Shown here: one piece after another, positions 1 through 8,986 of the stretch
Position numbering within the stretch: position 1 is the first letter of the stretch
How the letters are laid out: each line of letters starts with the position of its first letter
Assembly (NCBI RefSeq): GCF_024296925.1
Contig: NZ_CP101125.1
Coordinates: 2,854,501-2,918,500, forward strand
DNA from: Pseudomonas nunensis
GTDB lineage: Bacteria > Pseudomonadota > Gammaproteobacteria > Pseudomonadales > Pseudomonadaceae
Direction: 5' to 3'
Length of the DNA stretch: 64,000 nt
Notes under the pieces: model-generated
Databases searched by the model: none
Told to the model about the DNA's origin: nothing
The model's input: only the letters and a program-made list of their open reading frames with translations
Program-made: the position numbers and the translations under genes

Positions 1-2
1 CG

Positions 3-365
3 TGTGGATTGAGTTCGCCACGCTTCCAGTTGCTGGAGCGCCATGGGCAATGGCTGCGGATCGGCACCGAATTCATTTCCCCTTCACAGCTGGCTCAATA
101 CGCAGGCGTGCCTGTTCAGATCGTGCTCGACCACGCAGCCAACGGCGTCGAACGCCTGTTGGTACACGCCGAGGCTGACGCTGATCACGTTCACCAGCAA
201 TTGCTTTGCGATACCGCACTTAAAAATGCCGTGGACGCTGCACTGCTGGTGCTGGAAGTGAACACCTGCACCGCGACTCGATTCGAGCGCAATAAACACA
301 GCGGCAAAATGCCGTTGGTGATCGACCGGCGGCAACGCCCAATAACGGAAAAGGAATTCCAATGA
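3..365 (+). CDS. PaaK-like adenylate-forming enzyme, C-terminal part (5' truncated by window edge)
   Basis: The frame is open to the left edge, so only the last ~120 residues are visible. They look like the C-terminal lid domain of a phenylacetate-CoA-ligase-like (COG1541) adenylating enzyme. The sequence HSGKMP near the end matches the A10 motif, whose Lys contacts the acyl-adenylate, and a strand-helix segment around GTEFISPSQL precedes it. A TTG at 9 could be read as a start, but an isolated lid domain would be unusual, so I treat this as the tail of a longer gene. The stop overlaps the next start as ATGA, which indicates an operon with the next two genes. Substrate is unknown. Confidence 0.6.
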   Translation, partial: CGLSSPRFQLLERHGQWLRIGTEFISPSQLAQYAGVPVQIVLDHAANGVERLLVHAEADADHVHQQLLCDTALKNAVDAALLVLEVNTCTATRFERNKHSGKMPLVIDRRQRPITEKEFQ

Positions 366-1651
366 ACGAGCTGCTTACGCTAGAGCAACTGGTGGAATAT
401 CTGCGCGAACACTCGCGTTTTTATAACAAGCACCTGGAACACTTGCCGCAACGGGGCTTTACCTCGGGCGATATCCCCTTGATCGACGGCAACACCTATT
501 GGGCCGGCAGCCACGACCTGGCGCAATGGCCCGTTCTTACGGCCCCGGTCGACGATGCACTGTTGTTTAAAACCGGGGGCACCACCAGCCAGGGCAAACT
601 GGCGGTGTACACCCACGCGGAATGGCAAACCCTGGTCACGGCATTTGGCAAAAGCCTCTCGTCGCAACTGAACGGCGGTGACCGGGTGGCCAATCTGTTT
701 TTCTCCGGCGACCTGTGCGCCAGTTTCCTGTTCATCCACGATTCGCTGGCCCACGTCAGCGTCCCGATCAGCGAATTCCCCTTCACCGGCAACGCTGATT
801 TTTCCGGGTTGGCGGCGGCGATTCGCGACTATCGGATCAATGTGCTGGCAGGCATCCCGGCGCAGTTGCTGAAGTTCGCGGCTTACCTGACCGAGCACAA
901 CCAGGTGTTGCTCGGCGTCGACACGCTGCTGTATGGCGGGGAAAGCGTATTTGCCGGGCAACTGGCGATCTTTGCCCGAGTCTTTCCCAATGCCCGCGTT
1001 GCGTCCATCGGCTATGCCAGCGTTGACGCCGGGTTGATCGGCGGCAGTGATCGTGACTGTGCCTTGGGCGAACATCGGGTATTCGATCAGCACACCTTGC
1101 TCGAAATCATCGACGAACACAGCGGCGAGATCATCGAAGAATGCGACCGTGTGGGCCTGTTAGTGGTGACCAATCTGAGTCGCCGCCTAATGCCGCTGTT
1201 ACGTTACCCGGTGGGCGATCGCGCCTGCTGGCTCGAACCCGCCGCCAGCCCAAGACGCAAGTTTGCCCTCAGAGGCCGCAGCGCCCATAGCCAGCGAGTA
1301 CGGGTCGGCGTGATGTCTCTGCAGACGGACGAGATACACGGGATTGTCCAGCAGGTAACTGGCAGTGATCAGTGGCAAATACGCATTGAACAGGTGGAAT
1401 ACATCGACCAATTGAGCGTGACCTGGGTGCCCGACACCGGTGCCTCGGCCATCGAACACGTGAGTGTTGCGCTACGCGATGCACTGGTCGCCCACTACCC
1501 CGCCATCAGCACGTTGAGCCATGACGGCTTGCTGGTTTTCCAGGTCCAGCCGTGCGCCGCCACTGAACTCGCGTTGCATCCGCGCTCGGGCAAACAACTG
1601 CGGGTCCTGGACTTGCGGGTATACACGTCCGCGTCGCAGGTCGGGCCATGA
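362..1651 (+). CDS. PaaK-like AMP-dependent acyl/aryl ligase
   Basis: A 429-residue adenylate-forming enzyme of the phenylacetate-CoA ligase type. The N-terminus (YLREHSRFYNKHL) is the usual PaaK-family start. The phosphate-binding A3 loop is TGGTTSQGK at residues 71-79, an A5-like segment is IGYASVDAG, an A7-like segment is RYPVGDRACWL, and the A10 lysine lies in HPRSGKQ close to the C-terminus. It should activate a carboxylic acid as an acyl-AMP and pass it to CoA or to a carrier protein. Which acid and acceptor cannot be told. It is coupled by 4-bp ATGA overlaps to a second ligase upstream and to a GNAT acyltransferase downstream, suggesting a small-molecule biosynthesis operon that continues left of the window. 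Confidence 0.75.
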   Translation: MNELLTLEQLVEYLREHSRFYNKHLEHLPQRGFTSGDIPLIDGNTYWAGSHDLAQWPVLTAPVDDALLFKTGGTTSQGKLAVYTHAEWQTLVTAFGKSLSSQLNGGDRVANLFFSGDLCASFLFIHDSLAHVSVPISEFPFTGNADFSGLAAAIRDYRINVLAGIPAQLLKFAAYLTEHNQVLLGVDTLLYGGESVFAGQLAIFARVFPNARVASIGYASVDAGLIGGSDRDCALGEHRVFDQHTLLEIIDEHSGEIIEECDRVGLLVVTNLSRRLMPLLRYPVGDRACWLEPAASPRRKFALRGRSAHSQRVRVGVMSLQTDEIHGIVQQVTGSDQWQIRIEQVEYIDQLSVTWVPDTGASAIEHVSVALRDALVAHYPAISTLSHDGLLVFQVQPCAATELALHPRSGKQLRVLDLRVYTSASQVGP

Positions 1652-2565
1652 TTTTCCGCCCCTTCAGGGCCGCCGACGCCCAGGCTGTCAGTCAGCTGTT
1701 TCGTCTGGTCTATGGCGATCATTACGTGCAGCCGGACGTTTATCTGCCGAAGCTGATCACCCAGCACAACGCCGACGGTCGCTGGCAATCCATGCTCGCG
1801 GTGCAAGGTTCACAGGTGGTCGGCCACGCGGCGTTGTGCCGCGACAGGCTCCCGACCGCCAGCGCCGAACTGGCCCTCAGCGTGGTGCACCCGCAGGCCC
1901 GTGGCCAGAGCATCGCCACTCGCCTGGGTCGCGAGGTGCTGGAACACGCAAGCGCGGTCGCGGGGCGTTGCGTGTTGATCAAGCAAGTCACCCATCACCC
2001 GTACACCCAGCGCATGGCGCACACCTTGGGGTTCCATTGCACCGCGATACTGCCCGATTACGTGCCGTCGCCTTTCGCCGGGGCATCGGCGGAAAGCATC
2101 GTGGTCGGCGTCCACCCACTCGACGGCCACGCTTGCCCGCTCCCGGACATTGCCTGGCCGGACAGCTGCCGTGGGTTCATGCAGCATCTGGGTTCGGTGT
2201 TTGGCAGCGGCAAGAGCGCGGCGATTTACCCGGCGCAGCCCCTGCACATGCAACAGCATCAGCAGAGGATCGATGTGGTCATTGAGCGGTTGGACAAACG
2301 CTTGCTCGATCAACTGATTCAACTGCCGGCGGCCTGGCTGATTTCCCTCAGGCTGGCCCTGTCACCTGGCTTTGCCGAGGACTGTCAGCGTTTGAGCAGC
2401 AAGGGTTTTGTTTTCACAGGGGTGATGCCCGCGCCCGATCAGGGGCGATGGTTCGCCTTGTTCCATCGCGGTGCCCGGACGCGGGATTTGCAACTGCACT
2501 GCCCGCACATGCAACGACTGCATGACCACTTGCAAGGTGCCGAGGCCGATCGGTCAGCCGCCTGA
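1648..2565 (+). CDS. GNAT family N-acetyltransferase
   Basis: 305 residues. The N-terminal half is a GNAT fold: IFRPFRAADAQAV at the start, the strand ALSVVHPQARGQSIATRLG holding the acyl-CoA pyrophosphate loop (ARGQSIA), and TLGFH, which resembles the GNAT 'LGF' strand. The C-terminal ~130 residues do not resemble a second intact GNAT loop and may be a degenerate repeat or a substrate-binding domain. It overlaps the upstream ligase by ATGA, so the acyl group could come from the product of that ligase, though this is inference. The 3' end overlaps the convergent LysR gene by 12 bp. The acceptor substrate is unknown. Confidence 0.75.
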   Translation: MIFRPFRAADAQAVSQLFRLVYGDHYVQPDVYLPKLITQHNADGRWQSMLAVQGSQVVGHAALCRDRLPTASAELALSVVHPQARGQSIATRLGREVLEHASAVAGRCVLIKQVTHHPYTQRMAHTLGFHCTAILPDYVPSPFAGASAESIVVGVHPLDGHACPLPDIAWPDSCRGFMQHLGSVFGSGKSAAIYPAQPLHMQQHQQRIDVVIERLDKRLLDQLIQLPAAWLISLRLALSPGFAEDCQRLSSKGFVFTGVMPAPDQGRWFALFHRGARTRDLQLHCPHMQRLHDHLQGAEADRSAA

Positions 2566-3480
2566 GTCACTTCGATAAAACTGCTGGCCCGGTTGCGCAC
2601 AGAGTTCAACCAGCCAATCAACGAATACCCGCACCCGCCGGGATAACTGGCGGTGCGGCGGATATAGCGCAGTCAGTGGCATCCCCGGCGGCGGCGCGTC
2701 CTTGAGCACCTCGCACAGACGCCCTTCGCTCAATTGTCGGGCAACGTGATAGTACGGCGCCTGGACCAGACCATACCCGGCCTCACACGCGGCCATGTAG
2801 CCGTCGGCGCTGTTGACCGAGACCTGCCTGGGCAGATTGACTGCTTGCACCTGCCCCTCCACCACAAACTCAAGCCCGAAGCGCGTGCCGGTGGTCGCGG
2901 AGAAATACTCCACCATCTGATGGCCGTGCAGGTCCGACGGACGCTTGGGCACGCCATGACGCTGCAAGTATTCGGGGCTGGCGCAGGTCACCTGATCGAG
3001 CATGACCAGTGGGCGTGCCACCAGAGAGTCATCCAGCGGCGAGCCTCCGCGCAACACGCAATCCACGCCTTCGCGAATCAGGTCAATGGTGCGGTCGTTC
3101 AAGCTGATCTCCAGTTCGATCTGCGGATACCGGGCGGTAAATTGCGGCAATGCCGGGATCACGATCAGCCGCCCGATACCCGCCGGCATGTCGACCCGCA
3201 GTAAGCCTTTGGGATTGTGTCGGGCGGCGGAAAACACCGCTTCGGTTTCCTCAAGGTCCGCGAGCAATTGCACGCACCGGGGGTAATAGGCCGCGCCGTC
3301 CAGGGTCAGGCTAATGTGCCGGGTGGTGCGCTGCAACAGTTGCACACCCAGGTGTGCTTCCAGTTGCTTGATCAGAATCGTCACCGAGGCGCGAGGCATT
3401 TGCAGGCTGTCCGCCGCCTTGGCGAAGCCGCCCAGCTCGACGATCCGGGTAAACACGCGCATGGCGTTGAGACGGTCCAT
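2554..3480 (-). CDS. LysR family transcriptional regulator
   Basis: 308 residues with the typical LysR layout. The N-terminal winged helix-turn-helix is MDRLNAMRVFTRIVELG, then FAKAADSLQMPRASVTILI as the DNA-reading helices, ending with LLQRTTRHISLTLDGAAYY. A type-2 periplasmic-binding-like effector domain follows from about residue 90. It belongs to the PA0477/DsdC-like group that starts 'MDRLxAMRVFxRIVE'. It is divergent from an aldo/keto reductase with 119 bp between starts, so that gene is the likely target. The effector is unknown. Its 3' end overlaps the convergent GNAT gene by 12 bp. Confidence 0.9.
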   Translation of the reverse strand: MDRLNAMRVFTRIVELGGFAKAADSLQMPRASVTILIKQLEAHLGVQLLQRTTRHISLTLDGAAYYPRCVQLLADLEETEAVFSAARHNPKGLLRVDMPAGIGRLIVIPALPQFTARYPQIELEISLNDRTIDLIREGVDCVLRGGSPLDDSLVARPLVMLDQVTCASPEYLQRHGVPKRPSDLHGHQMVEYFSATTGTRFGLEFVVEGQVQAVNLPRQVSVNSADGYMAACEAGYGLVQAPYYHVARQLSEGRLCEVLKDAPPPGMPLTALYPPHRQLSRRVRVFVDWLVELCAQPGQQFYRSDSGG

Positions 3481-3599
3481 GGTTCTGCCGCACCTGTCGA
3501 TTATTTAGAAATCATGAATAGTGATAGCAGTTTTAGCCGGTTTATCTTGTTTCTGTCGAGGGGAACAATGGCGACTCACATTTTCAAGGAGCTGAACTC
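3481..3599. promoter_or_regulatory. Divergent LysR / aldo-keto reductase promoter region
   Basis: 119 bp, A+T-rich compared with its surroundings. It contains ATTTAGAAATCATGAAT (about 3505-3521), an imperfect dyad with the T-N11-A spacing of LysR boxes. A strong ribosome site (AAGGAG, 3586-3591) precedes the reductase start. That this is the operator for the neighbouring LysR protein is inferred from the divergent arrangement. Confidence 0.35.
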
Positions 3600-4595
3600 A
3601 TGCAAACACGTCAACTGGGCAAGAACGGACCGCAGGTGAGCGCCATCGGATTGGGCTGCATGGGCATGACCGATTTCTACACCACCGGCACCGATACTCG
3701 CGAAGCCACCGCGACCCTGCACCGGGCGCTGGAGTTGGGCATCAACCTGCTCGATACCGCCGACATGTACGGCCCGCACACCAATGAAGAACTGATCGGT
3801 AAAGCCATCGCCGGCAAGCGCGACCAAGTGTTCCTGGCCAGCAAGTTCGGCATCGTTCGCGATCCGGCCAACCCGACCGCACGTGGTGTCGACGGGAGCC
3901 CGGAATACATTCGCCAGTCCATCGACGGCACTCTCAAGCGCCTCGGCGTGGACACCCTGGACTTGTACTACCAACACCGGATCGATCCGCAAGTCGCCAT
4001 TGAGGAAACCGTCGGCGCCATGGCCGAGCTGGTGAAGGCCGGCAAGGTGCGCTATCTGGGATTGAGCGAAGCCTCAGCGGCGACGCTGGAACGGGCGAAC
4101 AAGGTGCATCCGATCAGCGCGCTGCAAAGTGAATATTCATTGTGGAGCCGAGATCAGGAAGACAACGGTTGCCTGGCCACGTGTCAGCGCCTGGGTATCG
4201 CGTTTGTGCCTTATAGCCCGTTGGGCCGCGGCTTTTTGACCGGAGCACTGAAAAGTCCGGACGACTTTGCCGCCGACGATTACCGTCGCTTCAGTCCGCG
4301 TTTTCAAGGGGAGAATTTCGCGAAAAACCTGCTGCTGGTGCAGCAAGTACAAGTGCTGGCCGCCGACAAGGGCGTGACTGCCGGGCAATTGGCGTTGGCC
4401 TGGGTGCTGGCGCAAGGCGAGTTCCTGATCCCGATTCCCGGGACCAAGCAGCGTAAATATCTGGAGGAAAATGTCGCGGCGCTGGAGGTGAAACTGAGCA
4501 CCAGCGAGCTGCAAGCGCTGGAAGCGATCTTTCCGGCCCACGCCACGGCCGGCCTGCGTTACCCGGAAGCGGTGATGCAAATGCTCGACCGCTGA
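3600..4595 (+). CDS. Aldo/keto reductase
   Basis: 331 residues, the usual length for an NADPH-dependent (alpha/beta)8-barrel aldo/keto reductase. The catalytic tetrad is visible: Asp52 and Tyr57 in LLDTADMYG, Lys82 in LASKFG and His126 in YYQHRID. The N-terminal [11 protein letters not shown] and C-terminal IPGTK phosphate-binding segments match the AKR13/YakC-like group. It likely reduces an aldehyde or ketone; the substrate is unknown. The start is fixed by AAGGAG 8 bp upstream. Control by the divergent LysR regulator is likely. A strong hairpin follows the stop. Confidence 0.88.
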   Translation: MQTRQLGKNGPQVSAIGLGCMGMTDFYTTGTDTREATATLHRALELGINLLDTADMYGPHTNEELIGKAIAGKRDQVFLASKFGIVRDPANPTARGVDGSPEYIRQSIDGTLKRLGVDTLDLYYQHRIDPQVAIEETVGAMAELVKAGKVRYLGLSEASAATLERANKVHPISALQSEYSLWSRDQEDNGCLATCQRLGIAFVPYSPLGRGFLTGALKSPDDFAADDYRRFSPRFQGENFAKNLLLVQQVQVLAADKGVTAGQLALAWVLAQGEFLIPIPGTKQRKYLEENVAALEVKLSTSELQALEAIFPAHATAGLRYPEAVMQMLDR

Positions 4596-4606
4596 TTGCG
4601 CGACTT

Positions 4607-4636
4607 CTGCCCCGCTCAGCGCAATGAGCGGGGCAG
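4607..4636. terminator. Hairpin between convergent genes, probable bidirectional terminator
   Basis: An 11-bp perfect stem (CTGCCCCGCTC at 4607-4617 with GAGCGGGGCAG at 4626-4636) and an 8-nt loop. It lies between the aldo/keto reductase stop and the end of the convergent gene at 4641. There is no clear T-run on either side, so termination efficiency is uncertain. Confidence 0.5.
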
Positions 4637-4640
4637 ACAA

Positions 4641-5159
4641 TCATTTGTCCTTTTTCTTGACCGTCGAGCCGTTACCTTCGCCGTAGGTTTTCAGGTTCTG
4701 CAGCACGTAAATAGCTTTCTTGAACTCAGGCACCAGGTAGTTGGCGTACTTGTTGCCCTTGAGGTTGTTGCTCTGGATCGAGTCCAGTTGCGTGGCGAAG
4801 TAGTCCAGCGCATTGAATTTGGCATCCGGATCGTTCGGGATACCAAACTTGTCGAATTTGTCGCCAGCGTTGAGCAAGGTCAGCGCGGTCACATCGCCGA
4901 TGATGCCGTTCTGCTTGAGGAAGGTGCTCATGTTGCCCAATTGCTTGGCCGAGATGTTCGACGGATCGAAGCCCTTGACCTGTTTGAACAATTGCAAGCT
5001 ATCCATTTTGGCCCGATCGAGGATCGTCGGGTTGGTGCCGACCATGGTCAGGATTTCCCGCACCTTGGCGCTCTGGGTCACCGGTTTCGCATTCTCCGAA
5101 CCCTGGCGCACCAGCAGGCCCGATTTGGCAGTCCAGTTGCCGACCAGACCAATTGTCAT
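4641..5159 (-). CDS. Hypothetical protein (172 aa)
   Basis: I do not recognise a named family. The protein starts MTIGLVGNWTAKSG and is mostly helical in appearance, with short repeats of the 'D/N-P-x-I/A' kind (GTNPTILDRAKMD, GFDPSNISAKQLG) and a lysine-rich tail (TVKKKDK). There is no signal peptide, membrane segment or cysteine. The start at 5159 is chosen because AAAGGAG lies 7 bp upstream; the frame stays open further upstream, but that stretch is A+T-rich and unlike coding DNA. It is isolated: convergent with the reductase and divergent from the chemoreceptor. The non-acidic composition and an N-terminus beginning right at MTIG hint at a soluble or secreted non-Sec protein, but that is speculation. 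Confidence 0.7.
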   Translation of the reverse strand: MTIGLVGNWTAKSGLLVRQGSENAKPVTQSAKVREILTMVGTNPTILDRAKMDSLQLFKQVKGFDPSNISAKQLGNMSTFLKQNGIIGDVTALTLLNAGDKFDKFGIPNDPDAKFNALDYFATQLDSIQSNNLKGNKYANYLVPEFKKAIYVLQNLKTYGEGNGSTVKKKDK

Positions 5160-5545
5160 GACCGTACTCCTTTCGACTGGAACATAGAAAATCCTTGTTT
5201 TGAGCGAGATGATTGCGGGGAAGTATCGGCGCGAAACGTTAGTACACCTATTAATATTTCGTCTTTTTACAAATTTCGTACATTTTCGATACATATCGCC
5301 AAAGGCCCGGTTTCATTGGCCTATATGAAATTTTTGTTCTTGGTCTAGCCGCTCTATCGATTGTCATTTATTACAGAATCATTCCGTTTGTAGCGGTCTC
5401 GACACTTGCCTGATCTTGACCGTCTGTCCCCCTGACTGATTTCTTGCACGCCCGTACTAAAGCTCGCCCCCGCCAGGCCGATAAGCCCTGGATAGCCCCA
5501 CTTCCAGAACCCAAACAATAAAAACGCAGCACAAGGACCGGTCCC
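5160..5545. other. Intergenic region between divergent genes
   Basis: 386 bp, notably A+T-rich from 5230 to 5400, lying between the start of the hypothetical gene (-) and the chemoreceptor (+). It should hold both promoters. No convincing small gene, RNA or repeat was found. AAGGAC just before 5546 is the chemoreceptor ribosome site. Confidence 0.5.
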
Positions 5546-7537
5546 ATGCCCGCATTCCGTACCATTCAGGCTCGCTACACGCTGTTTCTGGTCCTGTTCA
5601 TCCTGCTGCTTTCGGTGCTCACGGTGGTGGGCATCAGCCAGTTGGTCGCGCCGAAACTGCGCCACACCGAAGAACAGGTGGCCCTCAACCGCATTGCTGA
5701 AGTCGCCGAGCAAATCCAGGGCGAACTGAACAAGGTCCAGGCCCAACAACGCAGCATCACCCAGACTATTCCCCTGCTCGACAGCGCCGCCATCGATACG
5801 GTGTTGCCCGGTTTGGTGGACCAGTACGGCGAGCTGAAAGTGTTCGGCGGCGGGATCTGGCCATTGCCTGGCCAGCGTGAAGCGGGCCGCAACAAGTTCA
5901 GCACCTTCTGGCACCGCGACAGCTCCGGCAAACTGGCGGTGAACACCTTCTGGAACAGTGACGCCGCACCTAACTATTACGACCAGACCTGGTACAAGGG
6001 CGGCATGGCCACCCCACGCGGCCAGTGCGCCTGGGCTGCAGCCTATAAAGATGACGCGAGTGCCGAACCGCGCACCAACTGCGCCATGGCCATCCAGAAA
6101 AATGGTGCGGCTTACGGCGTGTCGACCATCGACGTGACCCTGGGCTTCTTCAACGACCTGATCGCGCGCAAGGAAAAAGACCTCGGAGCCGAAATGCTGA
6201 TCGTCGAGTCCGACGGCAAAATCATCAGCAACAGCTCGCGCATCAGCGGGCCGATCGTGTTGAAAAACATCAGCGAACTGGCTGGCAACTCGCCGTTCGC
6301 CAACCAGGTCAAGACTGGCCTGCAAAATCGCGACAAGGCCCAGCGGGTCGAATTCGACAACAACGGCGAAGCCAGCACCTTCTTCATGCGCCCGATCGAA
6401 GGCACGCCGTGGTACCTCGCCACCGCCCTGCCGACCAAGCTGATCACCGCCCAGCGTGACGATGTGCTGAACACCTTGAGCCTGTTGCAGATTCCGATGG
6501 TGATCCTGCTGGTGCTGTTGCAGATCTATGCGATCCGCCAGTTGATCCACCGCATGAAAATCCTCAAGACCAACATTGACGCGCTGTCCGCCGGCGACGC
6601 CGACCTGACCAAGCGCATCACTATCCGCGCCGAGGACGAACTGGGCGCCATCGGCCATTCGGTCAACGCCTTCATCATCTATTTGCAGAACATGATCGGC
6701 GAAGTGACCCAAGCCACCGGTGCCATGGCGTCGAGCCTGGACAACCTGCAACGCACCTCGGAGCACACCAGCCAGATCCTGGTGCGTCACGCTTCGGAAA
6801 CCGATCAGACCGTTACCGCGATCACCGAAATGAGCTCCACCGCCGACAGCGTGGCGCAGAACGCGGCCGAAACCGCCTCGTTCACCCAGCGCGCCAGCGA
6901 ACACGCGGATCGCTCGCGGGTAGTAGTCGGTGAAGCCTCCAGCAGTGTGGTGGCGTTGATCGAAGAAGTGGCCAGCGCCACGCATAAAGTCGAAAACATG
7001 CAGCAGGATGCGCAGCGGATTACCGAGATTCTCGGTGTGATTGGCGCGATTGCCGGGCAAACCAACCTGTTGGCGCTTAACGCTGCCATTGAAGCGGCAC
7101 GCGCCGGTGAGCAGGGTCGTGGTTTTGCGGTGGTGGCCGATGAAGTCCGCGCCCTCGCCGCCCGGACCCAGGCCAGCACCTCGGAAATCAACGAAATGCT
7201 CAAGCGCCTGACTCAGGGTGTGAGCTCCTCGGTGGCCGCGATGGAAAACACTCAGGCCAGCTGCCAGTCCGCCGCCGATGCGACGGCGCGGGTGAACTCC
7301 GGCCTGGATGAAATGGCCGGCTCCGTCAGCCACATCAACAGCCTCAGCACGCAGATCGCCACCGCCGCCGAACAGCAAAGCGCAGTGACCGAAGAGATCA
7401 ACCGCAGCATGGTGCAAATCCGCCACATGGTGGATGAACTGGTGAAAAGCGGTCACGCCAGCGAACTCAACACCCAGCAATTGCTGGAAGCGAACAGCCG
7501 GGTGAGCGCGATCATGGGACGGTTCAAAGTTCGCTAG
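5546..7537 (+). CDS. Methyl-accepting chemotaxis protein with dCache sensor
   Basis: 663 residues. TM1 is at about residues 10-32. A ~275-residue periplasmic domain of the double-Cache type follows (features such as [33 protein letters not shown] and PWYLATALP), then TM2 near 311-333 ([18 protein letters not shown]), a HAMP domain, and the cytoplasmic signalling hairpin. The hairpin tip has the conserved [20 protein letters not shown] motif at ~515-534. It should sense a small ligand in the periplasm and signal through CheA/CheW. The PctA-like amino-acid motif was not clear to me, so the ligand is left open. It is monocistronic and followed by a large repeat block. There is no C-terminal CheR pentapeptide. 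Confidence 0.93.
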   Translation: MPAFRTIQARYTLFLVLFILLLSVLTVVGISQLVAPKLRHTEEQVALNRIAEVAEQIQGELNKVQAQQRSITQTIPLLDSAAIDTVLPGLVDQYGELKVFGGGIWPLPGQREAGRNKFSTFWHRDSSGKLAVNTFWNSDAAPNYYDQTWYKGGMATPRGQCAWAAAYKDDASAEPRTNCAMAIQKNGAAYGVSTIDVTLGFFNDLIARKEKDLGAEMLIVESDGKIISNSSRISGPIVLKNISELAGNSPFANQVKTGLQNRDKAQRVEFDNNGEASTFFMRPIEGTPWYLATALPTKLITAQRDDVLNTLSLLQIPMVILLVLLQIYAIRQLIHRMKILKTNIDALSAGDADLTKRITIRAEDELGAIGHSVNAFIIYLQNMIGEVTQATGAMASSLDNLQRTSEHTSQILVRHASETDQTVTAITEMSSTADSVAQNAAETASFTQRASEHADRSRVVVGEASSSVVALIEEVASATHKVENMQQDAQRITEILGVIGAIAGQTNLLALNAAIEAARAGEQGRGFAVVADEVRALAARTQASTSEINEMLKRLTQGVSSSVAAMENTQASCQSAADATARVNSGLDEMAGSVSHINSLSTQIATAAEQQSAVTEEINRSMVQIRHMVDELVKSGHASELNTQQLLEANSRVSAIMGRFKVR

Positions 7538-7542
7538 ACCAT

Positions 7543-7827
7543 GTGTAGCAGCTGCCGAACGCAGCACTCGGTTCGTAGCAGCTGTCGAGGCACGAGGCTG
7601 CGTTCGGCTGCGAAGCAGTCGTGAAATCAGGCGACGCGGTCTTTCAGCAAGACCGTATACGTAGGCTTGGCGACTGCTCCGCAGCCGAACGCAGCCTCGT
7701 ACCTCGGCAGCTGCTACATGAGAAATACCGTGAATCCAGGCGACGCGGTCTTTCAGCAAGACCGTGTACTCAGGCTTGACGACTGCTCCGCAGCCGAACG
7801 CAGCTTCGTGCCTCGGCAGCTCCCACA
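7543..7827. repeat. Inverted and direct repeat block (REP-like, GCAGCCGAACGCAGCCTCG class)
   Basis: A left arm (7575-7622, around GAGGCTGCGTTCGGCTGCGA) is followed by an inverted copy at 7670-7717. A third, direct copy of the right half lies at 7778-7825. The segments 7628-7711 and 7737-7820 are near-identical direct repeats, each carrying the small hairpin GGTCTTTCAGCAAGACC. The block lies just after the chemoreceptor stop and may act as a transcription or mRNA-end structure. Confidence 0.85.
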
Positions 7828-7935
7828 GGATCCGTGTCACTCTCGAATTACTTCGAAACACTCTCGCCCCGCGCGGTCGGTTAAAATCGTCAAAATGCGT
7901 CTTTTTTTGACCGCCACCCGAGTCGAGATCCTCCC

Positions 7936-8382
7936 ATGCGAACCCACCTGCGTCTGGTCGCCCTGAGCGCCCTGTTCCTCTCCTCCCTGGCCCACGCCGC
8001 CGCGCCGATCCCCATCGAAGTCCACCGCGATGCCAACTGTGGCTGCTGCAAAAAATGGATCAGCCACCTGGAAGCCAACGGTTTCAAGGTTGAGGATCAC
8101 GTCGAAGCCGACATGAGCCAGTTCAAGCAACAGCACGGCGTGCCACCGCGCCTGGCGTCGTGCCACACGGCGCTGATCAACGGCAAGTTCGTCGAAGGCC
8201 ATGTGCCGGCCGAGCAAGTACTGGCCTTGAGCAAGCGTGACGATCTTCTGGGGGTCGCCGCGCCAGGCATGCCCATGGGTTCGCCGGGCATGGAAATGGA
8301 CGGCATGAGCGACGCCTATCAAATCATCGGCCTGAAAAAAGACGGGACTGACACGGTGGTAGCGGACTACCCCGCCCATTGA
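7936..8382 (+). CDS. DUF411 domain protein, periplasmic metal-binding
   Basis: 148 residues. A Sec signal peptide (cleavage after LAHA, ~residue 21) is followed by a DUF411 domain. The cysteine motif CGCC sits at residues 35-38 and another Cys lies in LASCHTALINGKFVEGHVP, a family signature. The methionine-rich MPMGSPGMEMDGM near the C-terminus is also typical. DUF411 proteins are often linked to copper or other metal handling, so a periplasmic metal-binding role is likely but unproven. It overlaps the next gene (TGATG), so the two are co-translated. Confidence 0.85.
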   Translation: MRTHLRLVALSALFLSSLAHAAAPIPIEVHRDANCGCCKKWISHLEANGFKVEDHVEADMSQFKQQHGVPPRLASCHTALINGKFVEGHVPAEQVLALSKRDDLLGVAAPGMPMGSPGMEMDGMSDAYQIIGLKKDGTDTVVADYPAH

Positions 8383-8816
8383 TGTCCGGCGCACTTATCG
8401 GGCTGTTTCTGGCGGCGTTCGGGGCCGCGACGTTATTGCCGTTGCAGTCCGAGGCGGTGCTGGTCGGGTTGTTGCTCAGTCATCGTGATTGGCTCTGGTC
8501 GCTGCTGGCGGTTGCGACGCTGGGCAATGTGCTTGGCTCGCTGGTGAACTGGTGGCTGGGTCGCGGCATCGAACGGTTTCGTGACCGGCGCTGGTTTCCA
8601 GTCAAGCCACGGCATCTGGAAACAGCGCGAAAACATTATCAGCGCTATGGTCACTGGTCATTGCTGCTCAGTTGGGTGCCGGTGATCGGTGATCCGCTGA
8701 CCCTGGTCGCTGGCGTGATGCGCGAACCGCTGTGGCGATTTCTGTTGATCGTCAGCCTGGCCAAAGGCGCGCGTTATGCGGTGTTGGCTCTCGCAACCCT
8801 CGGCTGGATGAGTTAA
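8382..8816 (+). CDS. YqaA/DedA-like small inner-membrane protein
   Basis: 144 residues with several membrane segments: LIGLFLAAFGAATLLPL, WLWSLLAVATLGNVLGSLV and FLLIVSLAKGARYAVLALA. The pattern with a polar loop (GRGIERFRDRRWFP) and WVPVIGDPLTLVAGVMR matches the YqaA branch of the SNARE-associated/DedA (VTT) family, whose members are linked to lipid scrambling or export. ATG 8382 overlaps the DUF411 stop; a TTG at 8379 is a less likely start. The two genes probably form a two-gene operon. Confidence 0.85.
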   Translation: MSGALIGLFLAAFGAATLLPLQSEAVLVGLLLSHRDWLWSLLAVATLGNVLGSLVNWWLGRGIERFRDRRWFPVKPRHLETARKHYQRYGHWSLLLSWVPVIGDPLTLVAGVMREPLWRFLLIVSLAKGARYAVLALATLGWMS

Positions 8817-8819
8817 CCC

Positions 8820-8909
8820 TGTGGGAGCGAGCCTGCTCGCGAAAGCAGTGCATTAGTCAACATCAGTGTTGCCTGACACTCCCTCTTCGCGAGCAGGCTC
8901 ACTCCCACA
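8820..8909. repeat. REP doublet (BIME)
   Basis: Two inverted copies of the Pseudomonas REP core. GTGGGAGCGAGCCTGCTCGC on the left and its complement on the right (GCGAGCAGGCTCACTCCCAC) face each other around a ~45-nt spacer. Confidence 0.9.
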
Positions 8910-8986
8910 TGGATTGCATCGGTTGTATTTAATCTCGCCCTAATCGCGCCCATCCAGCATCGACAAATTTCCCATGGAGTCCACCT

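Noticed and set aside
5354..7861. An 835-codon open frame on the minus strand over the chemoreceptor gene
   Set aside because: It lies antisense to a clear MCP with intact domains, and its His/Gly/Arg-rich translation is the usual shadow of high-GC coding DNA.
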